A stretch of DNA of 44,707 nt from Cellulomonas sp. (GTDB lineage Bacteria > Actinomycetota > Actinomycetes > Actinomycetales > Cellulomonadaceae), in NCBI GenBank assembly GCA_022013895.1, contig JAKLPK010000275.1, forward strand, positions 1 through 44,707, in the 5' to 3' direction. Positions within the stretch are counted from its first letter, which is position 1, and each line of letters begins with the position of its first letter. Positions 20,594 through 28,900 of this stretch are shown here, piece by piece. The position numbers and the translations under genes were made by a program. The notes below the pieces were generated by a model, which saw only the letters and a list, made by a program, of their open reading frames with translations, had not been told where the DNA came from and did not search any database.

Positions 20594-20612
20594 GATACCC
20601 CGTGGGGGTATC
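20594..20612. promoter_or_regulatory. Perfect palindrome GATACCCC-GTG-GGGGTATC, candidate CsoR operator
   Basis: 8-bp perfect arms; resembles known CsoR-type TACCCC...GGGGTA operators; upstream of the copper ATPase-csoR operon. Confidence 0.8.
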
Positions 20613-20655
20613 CCCAGAGTAGACCGCTGATTGCTGAGGCGGCGCTTCAGGTCCA

Positions 20656-20671
20656 TGGAGGTTCGATGAAG
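20656..20671 (-). promoter_or_regulatory. Direct-repeat box e
   Basis: Plus TGGAGGTTCGATGAAG; coding strand CTTCATCGAACCTCCA. Confidence 0.6.
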
Positions 20672-20714
20672 CCTGCCGTCTGGGCACGGCTGAGCACCTC
20701 GCACGTCTCGCAGC

Positions 20715-22025
20715 TCAGGACAGCACGGGATGCGAGTGCCCGCCGCGGGCATGCAGCACCGACGGGTCGGAGCGCACGGCGACGACCGCGGCGACGGCGG
20801 TGGTGAGCGGGATGGCCAGCACCAGGCCGATCGACCCGGAGAGCGTGCGCACGATCTCCTGCGCGAACACCCCGCCGGTCAGGGTCCGGACGAGTGAGAG
20901 CTGGTAGAGCTCCAGCAGCAGCAGGATCGGCACAGACGCGCCGACGTACGCGAACGCGATGGTGTAGATGGTCGAGGCGACGTGGTCACGGCCGATGCGC
21001 ATGCCACCGGCGAAGAGCTGCTGCCAGGTAGCGCCCGGGTCGGCTGCGCGCAGCTCCCAGATCGCGGAGACCTGCGTGATGGTGACGTCGTTGAGCACCC
21101 CGAGACCGGCGAGGACCACACCCGCCAGGAACACCCCGCGCAGTGTTGCCAGACCATGGTCGCCCAGCAGTCCCGCGAGCCGGTAGTCCTCCTCGCCGCT
21201 CACCGGGTTCAGCTTGGCGGCCCAGGCGCCGAACGCGCCGAGAGCTGCGACCATCACCAGCCCGAAGAAGGTGCCCAGCAGCGCGGTCGATGTTCGTAGC
21301 GAGAGCCCGTGGGTCAGGTAGCCGACCACGGTCATGATCGCGATCGACGCGGACAGGGTCAGCACCAGGGCGTTCTCGCCCGCGATGAGGCCGGGAAGGA
21401 CGTACACCCACAGCAGCACCATCGCCACGACGAGGCCGATCAGCGCCCGGACTCCGCGCCAGCCCGCGACGATGGCGGTGACCAGCAAGAACGCCAGCGT
21501 CAACGTGGCCAGGGGGACGGTGCGTTCGACGCTGGAGAACGCCCAGGTCTCGTCGTAGCCGTCGGCGGCCGGATAGTGCTCGACGACGATGCCGGCACCT
21601 GGCGCCACGTCGCGCGACGCGACCCCGAACGTCGGGTAGACCGCGATGACCCGACCCGCAGCCGGCCCCTCGGTCACACGCGCCTGCACCCGCTGGCACG
21701 GCACCTGGTCGGGGACCGTGCCATCGGCCTGGACGTTCTCCTGCGTGCCGGCGCACATGTCCGCCACCGAGTCGGTCACGGTCGCGCCGTAGTAGTGCAC
21801 GTCGACATCGACGAGGCCCGCGCCGGTCGAGGCGTCGGCCACCGACGGTGGCCACGTCCAGGCGATGCCCACGAGCGCGGCCAGCGTCATCGGGACCACC
21901 ACGAGCAGGACCAGCAACCCGGCGCGCGACGTGCGGGGCACACGGTGGTGCACGGCACGCGCCGCGCTGCGGTCCCGCCCGAGGGCAGGAGGAGTCAGCG
22001 GCCGATCCTCGGACACATGATTCAC
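20715..22025 (-). CDS. YibE/F-family membrane protein
   Basis: VLNDVTITQVSAIWELRAADPGATWQQLFAGGMRIGRDHVASTIYTIAFAYVGASVPILLLL. Confidence 0.88.
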   Translation of the reverse strand: MNHVSEDRPLTPPALGRDRSAARAVHHRVPRTSRAGLLVLLVVVPMTLAALVGIAWTWPPSVADASTGAGLVDVDVHYYGATVTDSVADMCAGTQENVQADGTVPDQVPCQRVQARVTEGPAAGRVIAVYPTFGVASRDVAPGAGIVVEHYPAADGYDETWAFSSVERTVPLATLTLAFLLVTAIVAGWRGVRALIGLVVAMVLLWVYVLPGLIAGENALVLTLSASIAIMTVVGYLTHGLSLRTSTALLGTFFGLVMVAALGAFGAWAAKLNPVSGEEDYRLAGLLGDHGLATLRGVFLAGVVLAGLGVLNDVTITQVSAIWELRAADPGATWQQLFAGGMRIGRDHVASTIYTIAFAYVGASVPILLLLELYQLSLVRTLTGGVFAQEIVRTLSGSIGLVLAIPLTTAVAAVVAVRSDPSVLHARGGHSHPVLS

Positions 22026-22039
22026 CGACTGCCCGGCAA

Positions 22040-22384
22040 TCAGCCGATGCGCTCGTGGTTCTCACGGGTCAGCGACTGGCCGCCCCCAGGCGCACCGTCG
22101 TGCTGCGCCGCAGTGGAGGTGCCGTGGTCGTGCCCGCTCGCGCCGTGGTCGTGCCCGCTCGCGCCGTGGTCGTGCCCGCTCGCGCCGTGGTCGTGCCCGC
22201 TCGCGTCGTGGTCGTGCCCGCTGGCGCCGTGGCCGTGCCCACCCCTCATCATGAACGCCATGCCCAGGGGGCAGGCCAGGAGCACCGCGTAGGACAGAGC
22301 GTTGCGCAGATCGACCTGGAAGACGAGAAGGACCGCAAGGATCAGCCCCCCACCGATAGCCATGTGCTTGAGGTGGTGCTTCAT
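22040..22384 (-). CDS. DUF2933-like membrane protein with (ASGHDHG)n tail
   Basis: MKHHLKHMAIGGGLILAVLLVFQVDLRNALSYAVLLACPLGMAFMMRGGHGHGASGHDHDASGHDHGASGHDHGASGHDHGASGHDHGTST. Confidence 0.75.
   Translation of the reverse strand: MKHHLKHMAIGGGLILAVLLVFQVDLRNALSYAVLLACPLGMAFMMRGGHGHGASGHDHDASGHDHGASGHDHGASGHDHGASGHDHGTSTAAQHDGAPGGGQSLTRENHERIG
22123..22238 (-). repeat. 21-bp in-frame tandem repeat encoding ASGHDH(G/D), about five units
   Basis: GCCGTGGTCGTGCCCGCTCGC repeated head to tail. Confidence 0.9.
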
Positions 22385-22623
22385 CGAAGTCCCTTCGTCG
22401 CGACAGGCTGACGCCCGTCGAGCTGCTGGAGTACCTGCTGGTAAGTGCTTGGATCGATGTCGCCCGAGGCGAGGCGGGCGTCGAGGGTCGCGTGAGGGTC
22501 GGGGCCTCGGTTCGCAGGGAACAGCCGGCACACCGCCCACACCGCCAGGCCGAGGACGACTGCCCACACGACGATCATCCCGACCCAGGTGGCGACGTTC
22601 ATCTGACTGCACCACAGGCCCAT
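22381..22623 (-). CDS. SHOCT-domain small membrane protein
   Basis: TLDARLASGDIDPSTYQQVLQQLDG at C-terminus after one TM helix. Confidence 0.8.
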   Translation of the reverse strand: MGLWCSQMNVATWVGMIVVWAVVLGLAVWAVCRLFPANRGPDPHATLDARLASGDIDPSTYQQVLQQLDGRQPVATKGLR

Positions 22624-22713
22624 CGAGCCCTCCTCGCCCCGGGTGAGCGGCTTCGGACGAACCGCTCACCACCTACGATCCGTGACGCGGATCAAGTTCC
22701 GGGTCGTGGACGA

Positions 22714-22729
22714 TGAAGCCTCGCTGAAG
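22714..22729 (-). promoter_or_regulatory. Direct-repeat box f
   Basis: Plus TGAAGCCTCGCTGAAG, with in-phase TCAAG at 22692; upstream of 22623 operon. Confidence 0.65.
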
Positions 22730-22736
22730 ATCTCGG

Positions 22737-23846
22737 TCAGCCGTGCGGGAGGTCGATGACGAACTGCGCCCCGCGGCCCGGTCCCGAGCTGTGGGCGACG
22801 ATGGTGCCGCCGTGCGCCTGGACGAGAGCCTTGGTGATGGCCAGACCGATGCCCGACCCGCCATGTGCCCTGTCTCGAGCGGTGTCCACGCGGTAGAACC
22901 GCTCGAACACGTGCGGCAGGTGTTCAGGCGCGATCCCCTCGCCGGTGTCGGTGACCGTGAACCGCACGTACGGGCTGCGCCGCTGTACGCGGATGCTGAC
23001 CTGACCACCTGGCCGCGTGTGCCTGATCGCGTTGTCGAGCAGGTTGCCCAGCACCTGCCCGATGCGGTCGCGGTCGACCCACAGCACGGGCACATCGGGG
23101 GCAACCTCGCCGACGAGGACCAGGCCGGCCGTGTCGGCGCGACCTCGGGCGGCGGACAAGGCGGCCTCGACCAGGGCCCCGGGGGCAACGGGCTGCTCGT
23201 CCAGGCGTAGTGCCCCACTCTCCGCCTGGGTGACCGCGGCCAGGTCGGTGGCCAGCCGGGTCAGCCGGGACGTCTGCGCTCGGAGCACGTCGACGGTCTG
23301 GGCGTTCAGGTCCTGGACGCCGTCCTCGAGGGCGTCGATGTACGCGGCGATGGTCGCGACCGGGGTCCGCAGCTCGTGGGCGACGTCCGCCATCAGGCGT
23401 CGACGGCGCCCCTCGTCCTGGTCGAGGCGGGCGGACATGGCGTTGAAGGCGATGGCGAGCTCGTCGAACTCGGCACCGATGTGCGGCTGGGCCAGGCGGA
23501 TGTCGAAGCGCCCGGCGGCCACCTGCCCCGCGGCGGCCGACAGGCTCCCCAGCGACGTGCCGATCCGCCGGGCGAGCACGATGGTGGCGACCAGGGCGGT
23601 CAGCAGCGCCGCGGACAGCGCGACCGCGAGGGTGACCGCGCTGGCGGAGGCGAACGCGCTCTCCGCGTGCTCGACCGCGGTGCCGGGCGAGTTCTCCGCC
23701 TGGGCCATGTGCCGGTGGAACAGTCCTGGCCCCACGGCGCCGGCCGCCATCCAGGCGGCCAGGGCGGCTGAGACGAGGACGAGCGCCATGGCGACCATCA
23801 GACGGGCCGCGATGCCGCTGCGATCGAGGCGCGGGGCCGGTGTCAT
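22737..23846 (-). CDS. Sensor histidine kinase (HAMP, HisKA, HATPase)
   Basis: LMADVAHELRTPVATIAAYIDALEDG; DRIGQVLGNLLDNAIRHTRPGGQV; DTGEGIAPEHLPHVFERFYRVD; GGSGIGLAITKALVQAHGG. Confidence 0.93.
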   Translation of the reverse strand: MTPAPRLDRSGIAARLMVAMALVLVSAALAAWMAAGAVGPGLFHRHMAQAENSPGTAVEHAESAFASASAVTLAVALSAALLTALVATIVLARRIGTSLGSLSAAAGQVAAGRFDIRLAQPHIGAEFDELAIAFNAMSARLDQDEGRRRRLMADVAHELRTPVATIAAYIDALEDGVQDLNAQTVDVLRAQTSRLTRLATDLAAVTQAESGALRLDEQPVAPGALVEAALSAARGRADTAGLVLVGEVAPDVPVLWVDRDRIGQVLGNLLDNAIRHTRPGGQVSIRVQRRSPYVRFTVTDTGEGIAPEHLPHVFERFYRVDTARDRAHGGSGIGLAITKALVQAHGGTIVAHSSGPGRGAQFVIDLPHG

Positions 23847-24565
23847 CCGCCTGTGCCCATCCGGTATCCCACGCCGCGCACGGTGCGCACGAAGCGCTGC
23901 TCGGTGGCGGTGTCGGAGAGCTTGCGGCGCACGTGCAGCAGGTGGACATCGACCAGATGCTCGTCACCGACCCACTCGTCGCCCCACACCGCCGCGATGA
24001 GGGCCCGGCGACTGAAGACACGTTGCGGCGCGGACCCCAGCGTCGCCAGCAGGTCGAACTCGGTACGAGTGAGCGCTACCGGCTCTCCGTCGAGGTGGAT
24101 CTCGCGACCGACAGGGTCGATGGTCAGCGGTCCGAACGTCATCGCCACGGGTTCGAGGGCCGGGACAGCCGTCGGCGAAGCGCGACGAGGTCGGCGTAGC
24201 AGCGCCGTGATGCGAGCGACCAGCTCGCGGGGCCGGAACGGTTTGGTGACGTAGTCGTCTGCGCCGACCGACAGCCCGATGAGGGTGTCGATCTCCTCGG
24301 TGCGGGCAGTCAGCATCACGACATAGGCGTCCGAGAACGTCCGCACTCGGCGGCACACCTCGATCCCGTCCATCCCGGGTAGTCCGAGGTCGAGGACGAT
24401 CACCTCGGGGCTGCGCTCCAGGGCCAGCCGGATCGCCGAATGCCCGTCGAACGCCAGATCGACAGCGAAACCCTCGCGTTCCAGGTAGCCGGCGACGAGC
24501 CTGGCGAGGGGCTCCTCGTCGTCGACGACGAGGGCACGGTGCGCTGCGGGTGTTGATGTGTCCAT
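23843..24565 (-). CDS. OmpR/PhoB-family response regulator
   Basis: LVVDDEEPLARLVAGYLEREGF...VIVLDLGLPGMDGIEVCRRVR...MLTART...GADDYVTKPFRPRELVARI + winged helix RRALIAAVWGDEWVGDEHLVDVHLLHVRRKL...VRTVRGVGYRMG. Confidence 0.95.
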   Translation of the reverse strand: MDTSTPAAHRALVVDDEEPLARLVAGYLEREGFAVDLAFDGHSAIRLALERSPEVIVLDLGLPGMDGIEVCRRVRTFSDAYVVMLTARTEEIDTLIGLSVGADDYVTKPFRPRELVARITALLRRPRRASPTAVPALEPVAMTFGPLTIDPVGREIHLDGEPVALTRTEFDLLATLGSAPQRVFSRRALIAAVWGDEWVGDEHLVDVHLLHVRRKLSDTATEQRFVRTVRGVGYRMGTGG

Positions 24566-24625
24566 CTTGTCAGTGTGGCGACCAGAGCGACGTGGTGGGC
24601 GATCCGCTCTCGTGGATCAGCGCCA

Positions 24626-24641
24626 CTTCATCGAACCTTGA
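24626..24641 (+). promoter_or_regulatory. Direct-repeat box g
   Basis: CTTCATCGAACCTTGA between divergent response regulator (-) and thioredoxin operon (+). Confidence 0.65.
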
Positions 24642-24741
24642 TGGAACCGACACCGGGAGTGCAGGCGTGCGCCTGGATCATCGATCGTGGCGTCAACCAC
24701 GTGCGTCCGCACGAGGTGCCCTAGGTCAACAGGAGGAGCCG

Positions 24742-25044
24742 GTGAACCCCCCCTCGACGGGTACGGTCCGGATCACGGTCGTGCCCTCGCCCGCGTGCCA
24801 CTTCTGCGAGGACGCGGAGCAGACGTTGGCGGGCATGGCCGACTCCTTCACGTTCGAGCTCGAGCGCGTGCCCATGGAGACCCCGGAAGGCGCACGGCTG
24901 GTCGCTGAGCACCGGCCCGCACTGAGCCCGCTCGTGCTCGTCGACGGCATCTACTTCAGCGCCGGACGTCTCCCACGCAAGAAGTTGACGAAGTTGCTCA
25001 CCGCGCGTGGCGCCTCGATCGCCGCCGGGGCCAGCCGTGGGTAG
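24742..25044 (+). CDS. Thioredoxin/glutaredoxin-like protein
   Basis: GTG start after AGGAGGAG; VRITVVPSPACHFCEDAEQTLAGM (CHFC). Confidence 0.8.
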   Translation: MNPPSTGTVRITVVPSPACHFCEDAEQTLAGMADSFTFELERVPMETPEGARLVAEHRPALSPLVLVDGIYFSAGRLPRKKLTKLLTARGASIAAGASRG

Positions 25045-26047
25045 TGAGCTGCTGACCACCGGGAGCGTCATCGCCGCTTTCCTCGCCGGTGGGGTCGCGT
25101 TGTTCGCGCCGTGCTGCATCGTGTTCCTCGCCCCCAGCTACCTGGCCGCCGCGGTCAAGAGTCGCCGTTGGCGCCTGCTGCCGCTGACCTTCGTCTTCGC
25201 CGCCGGACTGGGGCTGGTGCTGCTCCCGCTCACTCTCGGGATGAGCGTGCTGGCCGGGGCGATCGCCAAGTACCACGCACCGCTCTACTACGCCGGCGGC
25301 ATCCTGATGATCGCCCTGGCCGCCCTCGCCCTCTCCGGGCGCATGTGGTCGCTGCCGTCGTTCCTGCGAGCACCCGACACCTCTCGCGCTGACACCGCGA
25401 GCTTCTTCGCTCTCGGAGTGTTCTCCGGCATCGCGTCCTCCTGCTGCGCACCCGTGCTCGCCGGCGTCATGACGCTGTCCGCGCTCTCTGCGACACCCAC
25501 CGGCGGGCTCGTGCTCGGGGTCGCGTACGTCTTCGGGATGGTGTTCCCGCTGTTCGCCATGGCGCTCTTCTGGGACAAGGCCAAGCTCAACGAGCGCCGG
25601 TTCTGGCGGGCAAGGCTGGTTCGCATCCGGCTGGCCGGACGTGTCCTGGTCACCAACACCGTCAACCTGATCGTCGCGGCAGGCTTCCTCGCCATGGGCG
25701 TCGCGGTCATCGCGCTGGCGAACGAGCCGGACATGTCCCGTGGCACCGCTGCCCAGTCGTGGGCCTCGGAGCGCCTGACGGCCGTCTTCCTGCGCATCCA
25801 GGAGTGGGCCTCGCCGGTCCCCGAGGTGCTCCAGGCACTGCTCCTGTTCATCGTCGTCGGCGGGTTGGTCGCGGCCACCCTGACCGGTCGACGTCGCGGG
25901 GCCGTCGCTGTCACCCCCGGTAGCGACGACCCCGCGGACCTCCCCGGCGAGCCCCAGGCCGCTCCCGTCGAGGGACTGCTGTCGCCCACGCACGACGACG
26001 ACGCGCCGTCGTGTCATCCCACCCCGTCGCAGAGGACACAACCATGA
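25037..26047 (+). CDS. CcdA/DsbD-like membrane thiol-disulfide protein
   Basis: FLAGGVALFAPCCIVFLAPSYLAAAV...FALGVFSGIASSCCAPVLAGVMTLSA; overlaps previous stop. Confidence 0.8.
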   Translation: MGSELLTTGSVIAAFLAGGVALFAPCCIVFLAPSYLAAAVKSRRWRLLPLTFVFAAGLGLVLLPLTLGMSVLAGAIAKYHAPLYYAGGILMIALAALALSGRMWSLPSFLRAPDTSRADTASFFALGVFSGIASSCCAPVLAGVMTLSALSATPTGGLVLGVAYVFGMVFPLFAMALFWDKAKLNERRFWRARLVRIRLAGRVLVTNTVNLIVAAGFLAMGVAVIALANEPDMSRGTAAQSWASERLTAVFLRIQEWASPVPEVLQALLLFIVVGGLVAATLTGRRRGAVAVTPGSDDPADLPGEPQAAPVEGLLSPTHDDDAPSCHPTPSQRTQP

Positions 26048-26670
26048 CGTCCGGTTCCGCCACCAAGCGCGCGAAGGAACGCAAGGAGGTCCTCTCCGAG
26101 ATCCTCGCCGAGCAGGCCTCGGCCCAGCGCCGCCGCCGAGCGATCGTCTGGGGCGCCTGGATCGTCGCCGCCGTGGTGGCCGTGGTCCTGGTCACCACGG
26201 CGTTGCTCTCCGCCCGGCCGCAGGAGTCCGCAGACGTGCGAGTCGCGCCCGACTTCACCCTCACGGACTCTGACGGCGGTTCCGTCACGCTGTCCGACCT
26301 GCGGGGCGCCCCGGTGCTCCTCTACTTCAGCGAAGGCGCGGGATGTGACGCCTGCATCGTCCAGCAGGCTCAGATCGAGGCCGAACCCGGCTTCGCGGCC
26401 GCGAACATCACCGTCCTCCCGATCGTCATGAACACTGCCGAGCAGATCAATGCCGACCGCGAGCGACTCGGCGCCAAGGCGTCGTTCCTGCTCGACGACG
26501 GAACGGTCTCCGAGGAGTACGGCACGCTCGGCACCGGTATGCACGAGGGCCTGCCCGGCCACGGCTTCGTCCTCGTCGACGCCGCCGGCAACCAGGTCTG
26601 GAAGGGCGACTACCCCTCCATGTGGATCGACCCCGACAAGCTGCTCGACATCGTCCGCGACAACCTGTGA
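26044..26670 (+). CDS. TlpA/redoxin-family membrane-anchored thiol protein
   Basis: APDFTLTDSDGGSVTLSDLRGAPVLLYFSEGAGCDACIVQQAQIEAE; ATGA overlap with ccdA-like gene. Confidence 0.85.
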   Translation: MTSGSATKRAKERKEVLSEILAEQASAQRRRRAIVWGAWIVAAVVAVVLVTTALLSARPQESADVRVAPDFTLTDSDGGSVTLSDLRGAPVLLYFSEGAGCDACIVQQAQIEAEPGFAAANITVLPIVMNTAEQINADRERLGAKASFLLDDGTVSEEYGTLGTGMHEGLPGHGFVLVDAAGNQVWKGDYPSMWIDPDKLLDIVRDNL

Positions 26671-26714
26671 ACCGACGGGTTCTCGTCACCACCACCTCGA
26701 CCCAAGGATCTGCC

Positions 26715-26870
26715 ATGCCCGGACACTGCGGCACCCACGGCCAGCGCGACGAGCAGCACCAGTGCTGCGGCTCATGCGACCACCAGCACGACACGCCCCC
26801 CACCCCCGCGCTCGTCGACGACGACACCGAGTCCGCGCCCACTCCTGCACTGCCAGACCACGGTGCCTGA
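26715..26870 (+). CDS. 51-aa His/Cys-rich peptide
   Basis: MPGHCGTHGQRDEQHQCCGSCDHQHDTPPTPALVDDDTESAPTPALPDHGA; in an operon context between redoxin and lgt-like genes. Confidence 0.6.
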   Translation: MPGHCGTHGQRDEQHQCCGSCDHQHDTPPTPALVDDDTESAPTPALPDHGA

Positions 26871-26905
26871 CCCTCCAGGGGCCAGGCACCGAAAGGAATG
26901 CACTG

Positions 26906-27712
26906 ATGCGACCGGTCCTGCTGTCCATCTTCGGCTTTGACATCCAGTCCTACGGGGTCAGCAAGGCCGCTGCCGCTCTGCTTGCCGCCTACCTGCTCGG
27001 ACGAACGTTCGAACGCCGCGGACTGCAGAAGGACGACGCGCACAGCCTCGTCATCTGGGCCACGTTCTGGGGCTTCGTCGGCGCCAAGATCTACTTCCTG
27101 CTCGAGCACTCCGGCGAGATCAGCCTGCATCACCTCGGTGGCTCCGGGTTCACCTGGTACGGCGGCCTCATCGGGGGTGTCGCCGCCTTCCTGGTGATGA
27201 TCCGCCGCCGCCACCTGCCCGCCAGCACCGTCCTCGACGCTGCGGCCATCCCGCTGACCGTCGCGTACGGTGTCGGGCGGGTCGGCTGCTGGTTGTCCGG
27301 CGACGGTACCTACGGCAGACCGACCGGGCTGCCCTGGGGCCAGACATTCCCCCAGGGCATGGTCGCCACCGACGTCCCGGTACACCCCACACCTCTGTAC
27401 GAGACCACCGCGGCCTTCGCCATCGCCGCGATCCTGTGGGCGTTGCAACGACGCACCCGCCGCCCACCCCTGGAGATCCTCGGGGCGTATCTCGTCCTGT
27501 CCGGCATCTCCCGGTTCGCCGTGGAGTACCTGCGGATCAACGAGCCCGCTCTGCTCGGGCTCACCCAGCCGCAGCTGTGGGCGATCGCCAGCGTGGCCGT
27601 CGGCGTGGCGGTCATCACCCGCGGCCGCCTGCGCGCCGGGCGCGGCGTCCCGCCCCGGGTCGACGAGCCCGTGTCAGGTGACGCCGCGCCGCAGACCTTC
27701 ATCAAGGCTTGA
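26906..27712 (+). CDS. lgt: Prolipoprotein diacylglyceryl transferase family protein
   Basis: FTWYGGLIGGVAAFLVMIRRRHLPASTVLDAAAIPLTVAYGVGRVGCWLSGDGTYG...VHPTPLYETTAAFAIAAILW. Confidence 0.85.
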   Translation: MRPVLLSIFGFDIQSYGVSKAAAALLAAYLLGRTFERRGLQKDDAHSLVIWATFWGFVGAKIYFLLEHSGEISLHHLGGSGFTWYGGLIGGVAAFLVMIRRRHLPASTVLDAAAIPLTVAYGVGRVGCWLSGDGTYGRPTGLPWGQTFPQGMVATDVPVHPTPLYETTAAFAIAAILWALQRRTRRPPLEILGAYLVLSGISRFAVEYLRINEPALLGLTQPQLWAIASVAVGVAVITRGRLRAGRGVPPRVDEPVSGDAAPQTFIKA

Positions 27713-27734
27713 TCGTCTCTCAGGCGAACCTCAA
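27697..27734 (+). promoter_or_regulatory. Direct-repeat box h: four half-sites in 11-bp phase
   Basis: CTTCA 27697, CTTGA 27708, CTCAG 27719, CTCAA 27730; upstream of DUF305 gene, overlapping the lgt stop. Confidence 0.6.
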
Positions 27735-27823
27735 GCGAATGCCCCGCACGCTGGGACCAAGGTCCCGCTCCGTGGGAGGAACCAGCTCCCGGGCGGCGCA
27801 CCCCGACCAACAAGGAGACCGCT

Positions 27824-28471
27824 ATGCACCGACCCCCCGCCTCTGCCCTCGGCGTCGCGCTGCTGACCGCAGCCGTACTCGTCCTGGCCGGCTGTTCGAC
27901 AGACACCTCAGCGCCCAGTGCTGGCGGCGCCTCGGATGCTGCCACCACGGCTGAGTCAGCGCCGGCAGCATCTGGCACCGCCGACACCCCGAACCTGGCG
28001 GACATCGAGTTCGCGCAGATGATGATCGTCCATCACCAGGGCGCGCTCGAGATGGCTCAGCTCGCTGTCGACCGCGCCGAGTCTCCCGACGTCAAGGAGC
28101 TGGCCGAACGGATCGAGGCGGCCCAGCAGCCCGAGATCGAGATGATGCAGTCGTGGCTGCGGGCATGGGGAGCAGAGCCCCTGGACCCAGCGGGCGCGAT
28201 GCCCGGCATGGATCACGGGTCGATGATGGACACCGGCGAGGGCGGCATGGCCAGCGGCTCCCAGATGCAGCAGCTCCAGGACGCACAGGGCGCCGAGTTC
28301 GACACCCTGTTCCTGCAGCTCATGACCGTCCACCACCAGGGAGCGGTCGCCATGGCCCAGGCCGAGGTAGACAACGGTGAGAGCACCGACGCCCTCGCTC
28401 TCGCGCAGCAGGTGATCATCGACCAGACGGCCGAGATCGAACTCATGCAGGGCATGCTCGACCCGAAGTAG
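27824..28471 (+). CDS. DUF305 lipoprotein
   Basis: Lipobox VLAGC; MMIVHHQGALEMAQLAVDRA and LMTVHHQGAVAMAQAEVD. Confidence 0.93.
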   Translation: MHRPPASALGVALLTAAVLVLAGCSTDTSAPSAGGASDAATTAESAPAASGTADTPNLADIEFAQMMIVHHQGALEMAQLAVDRAESPDVKELAERIEAAQQPEIEMMQSWLRAWGAEPLDPAGAMPGMDHGSMMDTGEGGMASGSQMQQLQDAQGAEFDTLFLQLMTVHHQGAVAMAQAEVDNGESTDALALAQQVIIDQTAEIELMQGMLDPK

Positions 28472-28526
28472 GGGGACTCGCCTCCGGCCGGCGCCCTGTT
28501 CGTTGCAGGCCCGTCCTTCTCATCAC

Positions 28527-28568
28527 CACACCCGTCGACGTCGGACATCGTCCGCGTCGACGGGTGTG
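28527..28568 (+). terminator. Hairpin terminator candidate after DUF305
   Basis: ACACCCGTCGAC / GTCGACGGGTGT perfect arms flanking a 16-nt loop. Confidence 0.6.
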
Positions 28569-28659
28569 CGGGTGTTCAGGACCATCGCGACGGCCCCCGT
28601 TCTCCCCTCACCGGACTCTCGTACCAGCCCTCCCGTCGCGGGCTTCCTGCGCCCTTCCA

Positions 28660-28776
28660 CCGAGCGATCGTCGCGCGGTACGTGCTTGCCTCTGCGCGTG
28701 GCAGCGTTGGGCCGCAACCCCGGCGAGATCGTCACGGGGTCGCGCTGCAGGGCGCGGGCGGTCTGGCGCACCCCGG
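28660..28776 (-). pseudogene. IS30-family transposase fragment, downstream part
   Basis: VRQTARALQRDPVTISPGLRPNAATRRGKH, degenerate IS30 HTH region; continues the fragment at 31407. Confidence 0.6.
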
Positions 28777-28900
28777 TGTCAAGGGACATTGGGAACTGCC
28801 CGGTGGCGGACGTGAAACCTGCCCGCTGACGGCCACGAGAACTGCCCGGTGGTGGCCATGGGATCTGCCCACGGGGGCGGCCACCACCGACCAAGGTCGG

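Noticed and set aside
18385-20595. 736-aa plus-strand ORF
   Set aside because: Antisense to the cupredoxin-ATPase fusion; composition is that of a high-GC shadow ORF.
22123-22238. Short regular repeats considered as a CRISPR array
   Set aside because: Units are contiguous 21-mers without spacers and in frame with a His-rich tail; no cas genes in the window.
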